Part shown: piece by piece, positions 7,300 to 16,231 of the stretch
Position numbering within the stretch: the first letter of the stretch is position 1
How the letters are laid out: the number at the start of each line of letters is the position of its first letter
NCBI GenBank assembly: GCA_031281945.1
Contig: JAITER010000063.1
Coordinates: 1 to 39,450 of the forward strand
Length of the DNA: 39,450 nt
Direction: 5' to 3'
Source of the DNA: Spirochaetaceae bacterium
GTDB lineage: Bacteria; Spirochaetota; Spirochaetia; Treponematales; Breznakiellaceae
The notes under the pieces: generated by a model
Databases searched by the model: none
What the model saw: only the letters and a program-made list of their open reading frames with translations
Told to the model about the DNA's origin: nothing
Translations under genes and position numbers: made by a program

Positions 7300-8117
7300 G
7301 AATCTAAAGTCCTGCGTTCTGTGATATATGATCCGGCTACATTGATGGAAATTGACGTGATAATTATGGCTAACCCTACGCTAAGAGAAGCCGCCGGGTT
7401 TTCGAATATAATCGCCCTCGCGTCCGACAACTGCCTGCCCCAATCCGCGGCGGCGGGCGATACGCCGACGCCTAAAAACGAAAGCGCGGACATCGCCACA
7501 AGAGCGTAAGCTATATTCAAAAAAAAGTTTACAAAAACGATTACGGCTATATTGGGAAATATATGTTTTATTAGAATCCTGGCTGTGGAGATGCGTAAAA
7601 CAAACGCCGCTTCGATATAGTTTTTGCTTTTTTCGGCCATAACCGCCGAGCGTACAAGCCTTATATCATAAGGCGAGTATAGAACTATAAGCACCGCCAC
7701 GCTCACCCAATAGCCGCCTCCTATAACTCCCGCCGCGACTATGGCGAGGAGCATGGACGGCAAAGCGAGTGTTAAATCCGTGTAGCGGGATATTATCCAG
7801 TCTATAATCCCGCCCCTAAAACCCGCGATGGAGCCCGCGGCGAGCCCTATGACAAGCGAACCCAGGGCGATTACCAGCGGGCCTATTATGGCGCTTCTGG
7901 CGCCCGCAATCATAAGTTTGAAGACGTCGCGGCCCAGGGCGTCCGTGCCAAAAATGTGGCCGTTGGAAAAGGCCGGAAGCGAGCCGGAATTTACGTCCTG
8001 CTCCAGGGCGCCCGCCGCAAAAACGCCGGGAAACAACGCCCAAAGAAAAACTATCGCAAGAACCGCAACGGAAAAACACACGCCGGCGGGCGGCAAATTT
8101 TTTAGATTTATGTTCAT
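7296..8117 (-). CDS. Peptide/nickel ABC importer permease, DppC/OppC-like
   Basis: 273 residues with a short N-terminal membrane segment, a periplasmic stretch containing HIFGTDALGRDVF (the conserved DppC motif, about residues 53-65) and four to five further membrane segments. The EAA loop is at about 165-185 (YIEAAFVLRISTARILIKH). Together with the DppB-like protein it makes the inner-membrane channel. It lies 9 bp after the DppB-like gene and overlaps the ATPase gene by four bases. Confidence 0.87.
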   Translation of the reverse strand: MNINLKNLPPAGVCFSVAVLAIVFLWALFPGVFAAGALEQDVNSGSLPAFSNGHIFGTDALGRDVFKLMIAGARSAIIGPLVIALGSLVIGLAAGSIAGFRGGIIDWIISRYTDLTLALPSMLLAIVAAGVIGGGYWVSVAVLIVLYSPYDIRLVRSAVMAEKSKNYIEAAFVLRISTARILIKHIFPNIAVIVFVNFFLNIAYALVAMSALSFLGVGVSPAAADWGRQLSDARAIIFENPAASLSVGLAIIITSISINVAGSYITERRTLDS

Positions 8118-8126
8118 GTTTTTGGC

Positions 8127-9095
8127 TCACCTCATAGATTTTTCAAGTTTTGCTACAAGTTGCGGATTGGCGAAATATATGCACACGTCGATGACGGCTG
8201 ATGTAACGCAGATAAAAAAAGACACGGCCAGCGTTAAAAATTGCACCATAGGCACATCTTTAAAAGTAACGGAAGATGCTATCAAACTGCCTACGCCAGG
8301 TATAGCAAACGCGCTTTCTATAAGAATTATGGAAGCGAAAGTGTTAGCCAAAAGCAATCCGGTGCTGGTGAGTATTGGGCCTGAGGCGTTGCGAAGCTCA
8401 GCGACCGCGGTCTTCCAGGGAAGAACGCCCCTGGCCTTTTGGAACAAGCCGTAATCTTTTTTTAGCTCAATAAGCATACAGGAACGGCTTATTTTTATTA
8501 AAAGGGCGGAAATCATTATGGAAAGGGTGATTGCGGGTAAAATCAGGTGGTAAAGCGCGTCCGCGAAGCCGCCGTCTCCAATGCCGTAAACCGGGAAAAG
8601 GCCCATCCCCAGCGCGAAAACATACAAAAACACAAACGCCAAAGCGAAACTGGGCGCGGAACTTCCCGTTAAAGCCGCTATGTTTATAGCTTTATCTATG
8701 AATTTTCCGCGCATTTTTGCGGACGCTACGCCCAAAAAAACGCCCGACGGTATACTTAACAGCATAGCCATTGCTATAAGCTGAAGCGTAATGTTTATAT
8801 AAGGGAGGGCTGTTTGAACTACGGGAGCGCCAGACCTTATCGATTCACCAAAATCAATTTTGACGGCGCCGTACAGCCAATGGAGGTATTGCGAAAAAAA
8901 AGGCTCGTCAAGGTGGTATTTAGACCGTATCGCCTCAATAACCTCCGGGTTTGGGCGGTGTATTCCTATAAGAACGCGGGCCGGGTCTCCCGGAGCCAAA
9001 TAAAGCAGTGAAAACACAACAAACGAAAGAACAAGCAGAGACACAACGCTTTCGCCGGCCCGTTTGCAAATATAAAAAATTCCCCTTTTAGTCAT
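8127..9095 (-). CDS. Peptide/nickel ABC importer permease, DppB/OppB-like
   Basis: About 322 residues from the ATG at 9095 (MTKRGIFYICKRAGESV). An open frame extends to 9131, but that would overlap the end of the binding-protein gene, whereas 9095 leaves a 2-bp gap and places the first membrane helix correctly. The family signature FVVFSLLYLAPGDPARVLIG sits right after the first helix (split here: LYLAPGDPAR), and the protein has about six membrane segments. The EAA-type loop reads YGLFQKARGVLPWKTAVAE. It pairs with the DppC-like permease downstream. Confidence 0.88.
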   Translation of the reverse strand: MTKRGIFYICKRAGESVVSLLVLSFVVFSLLYLAPGDPARVLIGIHRPNPEVIEAIRSKYHLDEPFFSQYLHWLYGAVKIDFGESIRSGAPVVQTALPYINITLQLIAMAMLLSIPSGVFLGVASAKMRGKFIDKAINIAALTGSSAPSFALAFVFLYVFALGMGLFPVYGIGDGGFADALYHLILPAITLSIMISALLIKISRSCMLIELKKDYGLFQKARGVLPWKTAVAELRNASGPILTSTGLLLANTFASIILIESAFAIPGVGSLIASSVTFKDVPMVQFLTLAVSFFICVTSAVIDVCIYFANPQLVAKLEKSMR

Positions 9096-9097
9096 AT

Positions 9098-10720
9098 TTA
9101 GTTTAAGCTTTTTGTAAACGCCAGCGGCCAAACAGAACTAAGCGTGTAAGAATTGTAATCCTGCGCCCCAACGCCTTTAGCGAAAGCCACTACGGATTGT
9201 TTCCAGAAAATTGGAATGTAAACGGCTTCTTCCTGGGCTATAGAATTCGCCCTAATTATATAATTTATTTGCTCGTTGATTGAGTACGCTTCCTGGGAAG
9301 CCTTTGTAAGGTTCGCCGCTTCTTCGTTAGTCCAGTTGGCGGGGTTGTAACCCGGCCCCTGGGCGTCTAGCAACCAGTTTGTGATTTCACCCGGGTCGGC
9401 CGTTGTGGGGCTGAATATCATCCAGGCCATTCCCTGTTCTCCGTTTCCTACTTCGTTCACCCATTGATCCAGCGTGATTTCGCCTACTTCCAGTTCAATT
9501 CCAAGCGGTTTAAGCGCGTTTACGAGGTTTAACGAGATGCGCCCGGCGTCGTCTTTGTTTGCGTCTGGGTATACAAGGCGCGTTTTAAAACCGTTTGGCG
9601 TTTTAGACGCTTTAATTTCTTGAAGCGCCGTTTCGGGAGAATAATCGTAATTAAAAACCTCTTGCAGTTTTTTAAGCGCTTCATCCGAGTTCATTGCGGA
9701 GGCGAATTGTTCCGGCGCCGGTATGGCGACTGCGGCTTGACCGCTGCCTTTTAACAGGCCTTCCACAATATCTATTTTATTGATTGAATGCGCTATGGCG
9801 CGGCGTACATGAATGTCGTCGAAAGGTTCTACGGTGGGGTCTATGGTGATTCCCGTGTAGGCGCGGTTGTATATAAATGAAACGGTCGCGCCTTTTACTT
9901 TCCGCCATTGGGCCGCATGGTCTATCGGTATGTTGAACGCGAAATCGATGCGCCCTTCCCTAAAAGCCAAAAGGCGGGTGTTTGCGTCTTCTATAAAATC
10001 AAGTTTTATTTTTTTAAAAGGAACCTGACCGCCCCACCAGGTGCTCACCGCTTCGTAAATAACGTAAGAAGGGGTGAATTCAACAGGTTTGTACGGCCCG
10101 GTGCCTATTATAAGGTCTTTTGGCGAGCCATAGCTTCCGGCTTTTTCGGCGAAACTTTTGGAGGTGACCAAAAGCCCGCCCGCGTTGGACAGCGCCCATA
10201 AAAACGAAACATTTGGGCTGAAAAGCGTCACCGTAATTTCATAATCGCCTGTTTTTTCTATCGATTTAATCGAATCGGAGGGGAAATACTGGTAGCTGCT
10301 CGGTGAAAAATCTTTATCGCCGGCTTTTTCCATGGAAAAAATCAGGTCTTCAATTTGCAAAGGGACGCCGTTTTGAAAAACCGCGTTTCTGCGTATTGTA
10401 AAGACGTATTTCGTCCCGTTTTCCAGCACTTTCCAGCTTTCCGCCAGAGCCGGCGCCATTTTTCCTTCGTTGGATATTCCGACAAGCCCTTCCTGGCAAA
10501 GCGCCGCCGCATAGTAATTTATATCGCCGGCTTCGCGGTTTACGGAAAGGTTGGAAATGACGCCCGGAAGAGCCACCCGCAATTCGGCGGGATTAAAATC
10601 GGGGTTCCTTTTAGCGCCGGAGCATCCGGCCAGAACAACTACGGTTAGAAAAAACGCGGCGCAAACCCCGCTATGCAAATAGTAGAGAGTTATTTTTTTT
10701 GATTTTTTTTTGAGCGACAT
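9098..10720 (-). CDS. Extracellular solute-binding lipoprotein, family 5 (peptide/nickel type)
   Basis: 540 residues, the usual size for DppA/OppA-type binding proteins. The start ATG at 10720 has a good ribosome site (AAGGAG, 6 bases upstream). The N-terminus is a lipoprotein signal ending VVVLAGC, with the cysteine near residue 33. Family 5 features are the early ALAESWKVLENGTKYVFTIR block (split: LAESWKV, YVFTIRRNAVFQNG), the IGTGPYKPVEF motif in the middle and DDIHVRRAIAHSINKIDIVEG further on. It is the first gene of a tightly packed operon with two permeases and a fused ATPase. Cargo could be oligopeptides, nickel or another small solute; the sequence does not decide. Confidence 0.88.
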   Translation of the reverse strand: MSLKKKSKKITLYYLHSGVCAAFFLTVVVLAGCSGAKRNPDFNPAELRVALPGVISNLSVNREAGDINYYAAALCQEGLVGISNEGKMAPALAESWKVLENGTKYVFTIRRNAVFQNGVPLQIEDLIFSMEKAGDKDFSPSSYQYFPSDSIKSIEKTGDYEITVTLFSPNVSFLWALSNAGGLLVTSKSFAEKAGSYGSPKDLIIGTGPYKPVEFTPSYVIYEAVSTWWGGQVPFKKIKLDFIEDANTRLLAFREGRIDFAFNIPIDHAAQWRKVKGATVSFIYNRAYTGITIDPTVEPFDDIHVRRAIAHSINKIDIVEGLLKGSGQAAVAIPAPEQFASAMNSDEALKKLQEVFNYDYSPETALQEIKASKTPNGFKTRLVYPDANKDDAGRISLNLVNALKPLGIELEVGEITLDQWVNEVGNGEQGMAWMIFSPTTADPGEITNWLLDAQGPGYNPANWTNEEAANLTKASQEAYSINEQINYIIRANSIAQEEAVYIPIFWKQSVVAFAKGVGAQDYNSYTLSSVWPLAFTKSLN

Positions 10721-11161
10721 AAATTACTCCTTAAAAGACGCCCGCAGTTCGCGGTGAATGTAAGCAACTCCAACAGGTTGCGGCGAGGGCGCGTCAAGCG
10801 CCGAAAAAGCCGCCGGAGCGATCGAGTAAAACAAACCGCAGATTAGATCGCGGCCGCGCGCCCGCGTCTCATTAAAAAAACATTAACGTGAGCATTGTAA
10901 TGAATTTGAAAAAATATTACAACAATGCGGCGCGGCGGCGCGAAGGTTCGCCGCTACAAGAGAAAATCAAACTTATTACGCCGGACTAAAACCGTTTTTA
11001 TAGCCTTAGGCTCCGGTTTTTCTGATTTGGCGCGCCATCCGCATTTCCTTTTTAAAGCTTTTTCCGTAAAAAACAGCGCCTGCCGCTCAACCGGATGAGC
11101 CGCAAGTTTTGTTTTTAACCAGGTATGTGCAAAAAGGCGTTTAACAGGTTAAGATTTTTCC
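10721..11161. other. 441-bp divergent intergenic region
   Basis: The region separates the minus-strand peptide importer operon from the plus-strand RNA methyltransferase. It holds a candidate promoter for the importer (10894-10922) and several GC-rich short inverted repeats (for example around 10925-10960). I see no open frame, tRNA or known riboswitch. The stretch 10985-11030 contains AAACCG/CGGTTT complementary blocks that could fold as a hairpin. Confidence 0.4.
10894..10922 (-). promoter_or_regulatory. Candidate sigma-70 promoter of the peptide importer operon
   Basis: On the minus strand TTGTAA (-35, 10922-10917) and TACAAT (-10, 10899-10894) are separated by 17 bases, in an AT-rich patch of an otherwise GC-rich region. 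It lies about 170 bp upstream of the binding-protein start, leaving a long leader. Confidence 0.45.
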
Positions 11162-11926
11162 ATGACCAACAAACTTTTGGACGAATTGGCGATTTGCGGG
11201 CTAAACGCGGTGAAGGCGCGCGCGCAATTTAATCCGGATTCTGTAAACCGTTTTTTTTTGCGTGAAGACCGCCTGCCGCTTTTTACAGGTCTTTGCGGGC
11301 GGCTCGCCGCAAGAAAACGCCCGTATAAAATTACGAACGACGCGGAATTGGAAAAAATATGCAAAACAGGCCGCCATCAGGGGGTTGTGGCGATGGTTGA
11401 AAAGCCGGAAATAGAGCCTCTGGGCCGCGAGGATTTAAGCCTTTGGAATAATGAAAGCAAAACCGGCGTTGTTTTACATTCAATAGGCAACGACCATAAT
11501 TTAGGGGCGATAATCCGTTGCGCCGCGTTTTTTGACGCCTATTTTGTGGTGATTTCTGAGGAAGACCGCGAAAAAACCCTTACAACCAGCGCCTGCCGGG
11601 TGGCGGAAGGCGGCGTGGAGCATGTGCATTTTCGCTCAGTGCGGCGTACGGAGGCTTTTTTGCGCGAGGCCTCGCAAGTCCTTTTTGTGGCGGGGGCTTC
11701 TTCCCGTTCAAGACGGCGTATAGACGAAATTGACAGCCTTATCGCCGAAAAAACAGTTGGCGGCAAAAGGCCCGGAATAGCCCTGGTTTTTGGCAATGAA
11801 GAAACCGGGCTTCCAGATTATGTTGAGGAAGAATGCCCCGTCCTTTTGCGTATACCCGGTTCAGGCAATATAGAAAGCCTTAACGTAAGTTGCGCCGCGA
11901 GCGTTTTTTTGCAACGCGTAAGCTAG
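11162..11926 (+). CDS. SpoU/TrmH-family RNA 2'-O-methyltransferase
   Basis: 254 residues with the three motifs of the knotted SPOUT methyltransferase fold: NDHNLGAIIRCAAFF (110-124), ALVFGNEETGLP (207-218) and LLRIPGSGNIESLNVSCAAS (228-247). The N-terminal 80 residues look like the SpoU substrate-binding domain (HQGVVAMVEK), so the whole protein resembles YfiF or RlmB-type enzymes that methylate ribose in rRNA or tRNA using S-adenosylmethionine. The exact target nucleotide cannot be assigned. There is no strong Shine-Dalgarno sequence before the ATG. It is probably monocistronic: the neighbours are on the opposite strand. Confidence 0.85.
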   Translation: MTNKLLDELAICGLNAVKARAQFNPDSVNRFFLREDRLPLFTGLCGRLAARKRPYKITNDAELEKICKTGRHQGVVAMVEKPEIEPLGREDLSLWNNESKTGVVLHSIGNDHNLGAIIRCAAFFDAYFVVISEEDREKTLTTSACRVAEGGVEHVHFRSVRRTEAFLREASQVLFVAGASSRSRRRIDEIDSLIAEKTVGGKRPGIALVFGNEETGLPDYVEEECPVLLRIPGSGNIESLNVSCAASVFLQRVS

Positions 11927-12025
11927 GGAACCGCAAAAACAGCTTGGCCGGCGTTATTCGCCGCTTCCGGCTTTTTAACGGCGCGGCGCGGCGCGGAAGG
12001 CGGGGGCGTTGCGCTGTTTTTACGC

Positions 12026-12709
12026 CTAACCCGCGCAGGCGGCGAAAAGCTTTTTTCGTAAATGAACTACTTTATAATTTGGGTTTATGCTTAAAATTAT
12101 ATTTTCCAATACTTGAGGGTCGTCGCTTAAATGATAAGTGCATATAGCGAGTTTTGGAGCGTGATTTTTGAGTACATATTCCGCGCCGCGCAACATATCT
12201 CTTTCCGCCCCTTCTATATCCGCTTTTATAAAATCTATCTTTTTTATGGCGTTTTCTTTAACAAAGGCGTCCAGCGTGGTGATTTTAACGGTTTCTTTTT
12301 TGCTTCCGGCGTTGTTTATCAACGAATTTGAGCCGCTGTTTATTTCGTTTAAAGATATTTCAAACGAGCCTTCTTTTGCGCCCAGCCCCATTTTATGCGG
12401 ATGTATTTTCCCGCCGTTCATTTCCGCCGTTTCCAGCAACGTTTCGTAGGTTGTTGAAACAGGCTCAAAAGCGTATACTTCGGCCCCTTTAAAGGCGGCG
12501 TAAGCGCTAAAATCGCCTATCCAGGCCCCGGCGTCTATTACAACGCCCCCTTTTTTCACCGTTACGTCAAAGCCGCCGTCTTTGTATCCGTAAGGGCCTT
12601 CGCTCATGTACGGATCCAGCGCGCATACGATTGATTTATCATAGTTGTCGTTATAAAAACAGAAAACAAAAAAAGTATCCTCAAAGACTACGCATATAAA
12701 TACGTCCAT
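12026..12709 (-). CDS. FkbM-family methyltransferase, N-terminus disrupted by a repeat
   Basis: The C-terminal region is a clear Methyltransf_21/FkbM domain: KKGGVVIDAGAWIGDFSAY (SAM-binding glycine motif), VYAFEPVSTTYETL, KITTLDAF and IDFIKADIEGAERDMLRGA near the end of the domain. Such enzymes O-methylate sugars or other small groups on surface polysaccharides or secondary metabolites. The frame stays open upstream to a TTG at 12976, but residues encoded by 12760-12866 are merely a translation of the dispersed repeat. The first ATG after the repeat is at 12709 and lacks a ribosome site. Homologous-looking sequence (LPYINDLHVMDVF) begins right at the repeat edge, so the native 5' part has been lost. 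It may be a pseudogene or may be read as a repeat-fused protein. A G15 tract lies upstream. Confidence 0.7.
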   Translation of the reverse strand: MDVFICVVFEDTFFVFCFYNDNYDKSIVCALDPYMSEGPYGYKDGGFDVTVKKGGVVIDAGAWIGDFSAYAAFKGAEVYAFEPVSTTYETLLETAEMNGGKIHPHKMGLGAKEGSFEISLNEINSGSNSLINNAGSKKETVKITTLDAFVKENAIKKIDFIKADIEGAERDMLRGAEYVLKNHAPKLAICTYHLSDDPQVLENIILSINPNYKVVHLRKKLFAACAG

Positions 12710-12759
12710 AACATGAAGGTCGTTTATGTACGGCAGGCGCGCCCCTTTAATATTAAAAT

Positions 12760-12866
12760 GGACTTGGGCGCCAACCTGGTTGGTTGACGCCCAAGTCTTG
12801 CAAAATGCTGCGCATTTTGCGTTTTTAAGCGGAAGTTGTTCATAAACTGAAGTTTCCGAACAACTA
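12760..12866 (+). repeat. Dispersed hairpin repeat, copy C (inside the fkbM reading frame)
   Basis: Starts GGACTTGGGCGCCAACCTGG, contains GGTTGACGCCCAAGTC as the partner arm, then the perfect palindrome GCAAAATGC-TGC-GCATTTTGC, then AAGCGGAAGTTG and ends TTCCGAACAACTA. It is about 85 percent like copy D at 35035. It stays in frame with the methyltransferase on the minus strand, encoding roughly 35 residues. Confidence 0.7.
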
Positions 12867-13000
12867 TAATGAATAAAAACCGGTTTGAGATAAAAATATA
12901 AACAGAGAATATAATATAAATGAGGATAATACTGTGGGTTTCGCCCGCGCTTGCGAAACCCGGCTCCGTTCGTCAATAAAAATCTTTTTAGTTTATGTGC

Positions 13001-13015
13001 GGGGGGGGGGGGGGG
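13001..13015. repeat. G15 homopolymer upstream of fkbM
   Basis: An uninterrupted run of 15 G on the plus strand (15 C on the minus strand), about 290 bp upstream of the fkbM ATG on the minus strand and 30 bp before the open frame begins. On the minus strand the tract is followed after five bases by TAAACT, which could serve as a -10 box. Such tracts change length by slippage. Confidence 0.85.
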
Positions 13016-13072
13016 TAAACACGATATTCATAGTTTAAAACAGTGTACCGCAAGACCGTCTTTGGAGGCAAG

Positions 13073-13118
13073 GCGTCTTACAATTTTGCGCGGGCGCGGG
13101 CGCAAAATTGTAAGACGC
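13073..13118 (-). terminator. Long perfect hairpin after the lipoprotein gene cluster
   Basis: GCGTCTTACAATTTTGCG (13073-13090) is exactly complementary to 13101-13118, giving an 18-19 bp stem with a GC-rich 8-10 nt loop. It lies 40 bp past the stop codon of the last lipoprotein gene. No T run follows on the minus strand, so it may be a terminator lacking a U tract, a stabilising 3' structure, or a repeat. Confidence 0.5.
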
Positions 13119-13156
13119 AAGGCGGCGGCAGGACGCCTTTCAGCGCCCGCCGCCGT

Positions 13157-14635
13157 CTAAAGAGCCGGGCGCCCCCCGTCGTCCATCTTCCAAACGCCGC
13201 CGAAATCCCAGCCCAGGCCTTCAAACACCGCCTGCGCCGGTTTTTCCTCGCAATCCGCGCCGTCCCTGCCGTTTGCGTCGCTTGCAACAGTCCCGGCGCG
13301 GCGGGTAACGGTCATGCCGGAATACGCGATGTTGTTCCGGTAATACACGCGGGCGTTGGTAGTGTTGTCGCTGTCGGGAGTCCCCGCTCCGGCGATGCGG
13401 TAGATGTTCCAGACAGCGCCCGCCGCCGTATCCGCGCCGTTTACCGCCGGGTTTAGGGCGGCGCAGTATTCAATCGCCGGGGATTCTTCATAATAGTACT
13501 GGGCTCCGGCTATCCCGCCGGCGCTGGCGGCGGCCATCGGGCCTATGCTGCCGCCTATGTCTTCCGCGCCGTTTCCCGCGACCCGCGCCGTAACCGCGCC
13601 GGCTGCGTAACATTTCGAGATAAGCGCCCCTTTCGCGTTGGAGCCGGCGACGCCTCCGGCAAGCGCCGCTTTTGACGTTGACTCAGCTTCGACCGCCGCC
13701 GTGGAATAGCAGTTTTCGATGACGGACGGCGTGTCTTTGCCGCGTACATAGCCTGAGTTGTATCCGGCGACGCCTCCCGCGTAAGGAAGATTCGCGCCGC
13801 GCGCCTTCACCGACCCCGCCGCCCAGCACCGCTTGACCGCCGCGCCGGTATAGTTGTACCCGACAACGCCGCCCGCGTAAGGAAAGGGGCTTTCCGCGCT
13901 CACCGTGCCGCTTGTCCACCGCGAGCGTTCGATGAGACAGCCGCTCGCGCCCGTTCCCGCAGAACCCGGCGTACCGGAATAACCCGCGACGCCGCCCGCA
14001 TAGACCATGAGTTGAAACCCGTCGCCGTGCAGTTCCACCTTGCCGGAAGCCGCGCAGTTTCGTACGGTGGAAGAGCTTCCCATCGCGCCCACGATGCCGC
14101 CCGCCGAGGAATTGTGGGCCTTGCCGGTAACGGTTAGATCCACGACCGCCGTGCAGTTTTCGATGAGCGTCCGTTTCGCGAATCCCACGATGCCGCCGGC
14201 CATCGCGCCCGTGTCGTCCGCCGCCGTCACGACCGCCGTCACGTTCACGGCGAGGTTCCGCACCGTCGCCCCGTCCGCATACATGAACAGCCCGCCCGTC
14301 CCGCCGGTAATCGTTATCGTCCGCCCTGCGCCGTCAAACACGCCTGAAAAATCGCTCGTCTGCGTAAGCGGCGACCAGCCGCTTACGGTTATATCAGCGG
14401 TGAGGGTGTAACGCCCGTTCAGGGGATAGCCCGTCACCTTGCCGATTTTCTTCAAATCCTCCGCATCTTCAATATTTACGGAAGGGGCTTGCGGCTCAAT
14501 ATCCGCCTGTCCGCCTTGCTCCTGATCGCATCCCGCAAGCAGATAAAAGACAAACGATAATAAAAAGAAGACGAGCCGCAAGCCCCGCTTTCCGGCGTTG
14601 ACTTCCACCGGCGTTTTTTTAGTTTTCATAACCAT
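13157..14635 (-). CDS. GLUG-repeat surface lipoprotein (smaller paralogue)
   Basis: About 492 residues. Start taken at the ATG at 14635, five bases after AAAAGG; the ATG at 14629 is an alternative, and the frame is open to 14770 but without a ribosome site there. After a basic start there is a lipoprotein signal, LVFFLLSFVFYLLAGC. The mature protein begins with an acidic linker and NIEDAEDLKKIGKVTGYPL, then NGRYTLTADITVSGW, and carries at least five GLUG-type repeats of the form (Y)AGGVVGYN...I.NCYA.G.V, for example AGGIVGFAKRTLIENC and AGGVAGSNAKGALISKCYAA. The end, FEGLGWDFGGVW, matches the end of the protein at 16232. GLUG repeats occur in bacterial surface adhesins and protease-associated proteins and probably stack as a beta solenoid. 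It is the last gene of the lipoprotein cluster. Confidence 0.8.
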   Translation of the reverse strand: MVMKTKKTPVEVNAGKRGLRLVFFLLSFVFYLLAGCDQEQGGQADIEPQAPSVNIEDAEDLKKIGKVTGYPLNGRYTLTADITVSGWSPLTQTSDFSGVFDGAGRTITITGGTGGLFMYADGATVRNLAVNVTAVVTAADDTGAMAGGIVGFAKRTLIENCTAVVDLTVTGKAHNSSAGGIVGAMGSSSTVRNCAASGKVELHGDGFQLMVYAGGVAGYSGTPGSAGTGASGCLIERSRWTSGTVSAESPFPYAGGVVGYNYTGAAVKRCWAAGSVKARGANLPYAGGVAGYNSGYVRGKDTPSVIENCYSTAAVEAESTSKAALAGGVAGSNAKGALISKCYAAGAVTARVAGNGAEDIGGSIGPMAAASAGGIAGAQYYYEESPAIEYCAALNPAVNGADTAAGAVWNIYRIAGAGTPDSDNTTNARVYYRNNIAYSGMTVTRRAGTVASDANGRDGADCEEKPAQAVFEGLGWDFGGVWKMDDGGRPAL

Positions 14636-14718
14636 CATATCCTTTTGCCGTGATAACGTTTCCCGTTGATTAAAAAACAAGCCGGCCCCCGCCAAAAACC
14701 GCCCCCTCCTATCTAAAA

Positions 14719-16149
14719 TCAGGGGGCGGGAGAAGGATGATACGCCCCTTCGCCAATCCACGTTTCCCAAGTGCGGTTGCCGGACATATCATCCGAGAAA
14801 TGTTTGTAGTAGGGTTCCGGCATCAGGTGGAGAAATTTACCCACAGCCGCAGCGGTAAACTTGTCTATCGCCTCCTCGTAGGTTACCGTTTCGGCATAGC
14901 CGGCCCATTGGTTGACGACGCCCGCTTGTACCTTTCCGGCATGGTTGACCGCGTTATCCGGCGACCTCGCGCCCATGCCCCAGTAGTAGACGGCGGAATA
15001 CCGCTTCTGTTTACCCGGGGTTTTGTCGTTGCTGGTCAATGAGGGCGGAACACGGCCCTCCCGGTATTTGATGACAAAGACCCCGGCTGGATAGCCGATG
15101 ACGTCCGGGTTGTTTTTTAAGCTGTCGGGGAAGGGCCAGTTGCTCCCCGGCCTAACGGGATCATATATCTCGTGGTAGACGACGTCGCCCAAATAATTGT
15201 AAGGGCCCACGCTTCCGCCCCAATACTTTATCGTAGTGGGCGTAAAGCGGTAGTAGTCGCCGTAGCCGCCGCCGTCAAAGTACGATGCTTCGGCCTGCGC
15301 TACGCCTTTATCGTCGATGTTTTCATAAAAATACGCCTGCATGGGGGAAGTGGTCTGTTTCCATGCGGCGGGGCTGGGAGGCGACACGCCCAATGCGTTT
15401 TCTGCGGTTACCCACGCCCAATATTTTTTGCCGTCTGGCAGGTCGCCGCCGGTTTCGAGCGATGGAGGGAATGCGGTCATCTCCGCCTTCAGCTCCGTTG
15501 CCGAACCGTCAATTTCGGCCAGCTTGTAAGTCGTAGCCGCGTCGAAGTCGTCCGAGGCTCCCACATAGACCGTGTATTTTGTAATCCCCGAACGCTTGTC
15601 CCATTTAATGACCATCTTGTTTTTCTGGTTTTCCCCCTCCTTCACGCCTTCGGGGTACGGGTACATCCGGGGGGGATCCTTGAAAGGCGCGGGGGTGAGC
15701 GTCACCTCAAAGGCGAACGCTTTTTTGTAGGCGGCGCCGCTTTTGTTGCTTATCTTGACCCGAACCGAGTAGCGCCCCCATTCAAGCGCTTCCTTGACGA
15801 CGAGGGCGGCTTTTATGGGGGCGGCTTTTTCTGTATCTTCACTGTCATATTCATACTTGATGTCAAACTTCGCGTTATGAGTCGCGCCCGGCCCATCAAT
15901 AAACTCCGCCTGCCAGGGGCCGCCTGTTGCGGGGAAGCTGACCGTTCCCGCCTCCGTCTTTGCCGCTATGGTTTCGCCCGACAGCAACGGGTCGGCAAAT
16001 GTAATGCTTTTTCCGAATACATCTTCTTCGTATTCTTCTTCATCAGCATAGTTCAGGTTGGGCGGAAGCGTCTTCTCAACCGTGTTGGGACAGCCCGTAA
16101 AAAGCACAAGAAAAACGGCCAGCCCGCTCAAAAACTTTTTCATGTTCAT
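14719..16149 (-). CDS. Surface lipoprotein with fibronectin-III-like domain
   Basis: About 476 residues from the ATG at 16149, which has an excellent ribosome site (AGGAGG, 6 bases upstream). MKKFLSGLAVFLVLFTGC gives a lipoprotein signal with the cysteine at about 20. Residues roughly 60-160 look like a beta-sandwich (AALVVKEALEWGRYSVRVKISNKSG region), followed by a fibronectin type III-like domain (MVIKWDKRSGITKYTVYVG, then KKYWAWVTAENALGVSPPSPA, about 185-285). The last 170 residues (from YFYENIDDKGVAQAEASYFDGG) resemble no family I can name; they are rich in Tyr and Trp and contain YWGMGARSPDN and KFTAAAVGKFLHLMPEPYY. It lies between the two GLUG lipoprotein genes, 82 bp and 83 bp from its neighbours, so it probably belongs to the same transcript. 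Confidence 0.72.
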   Translation of the reverse strand: MNMKKFLSGLAVFLVLFTGCPNTVEKTLPPNLNYADEEEYEEDVFGKSITFADPLLSGETIAAKTEAGTVSFPATGGPWQAEFIDGPGATHNAKFDIKYEYDSEDTEKAAPIKAALVVKEALEWGRYSVRVKISNKSGAAYKKAFAFEVTLTPAPFKDPPRMYPYPEGVKEGENQKNKMVIKWDKRSGITKYTVYVGASDDFDAATTYKLAEIDGSATELKAEMTAFPPSLETGGDLPDGKKYWAWVTAENALGVSPPSPAAWKQTTSPMQAYFYENIDDKGVAQAEASYFDGGGYGDYYRFTPTTIKYWGGSVGPYNYLGDVVYHEIYDPVRPGSNWPFPDSLKNNPDVIGYPAGVFVIKYREGRVPPSLTSNDKTPGKQKRYSAVYYWGMGARSPDNAVNHAGKVQAGVVNQWAGYAETVTYEEAIDKFTAAAVGKFLHLMPEPYYKHFSDDMSGNRTWETWIGEGAYHPSPAP

Positions 16150-16231
16150 CAATAGCCTCCTGTCAATCAGACAAAAGATAACGGGCAAGCCGCCCCGCCC
16201 GTTATCTTATCTTTTATCTATTATTAAATGG

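Noticed and set aside
15172-16155. 327-codon plus-strand open frame opposite the fibronectin-like lipoprotein
   Set aside because: It is antisense to a gene with a strong ribosome site, lipobox and domain structure; long antisense frames are common in this GC-rich block.
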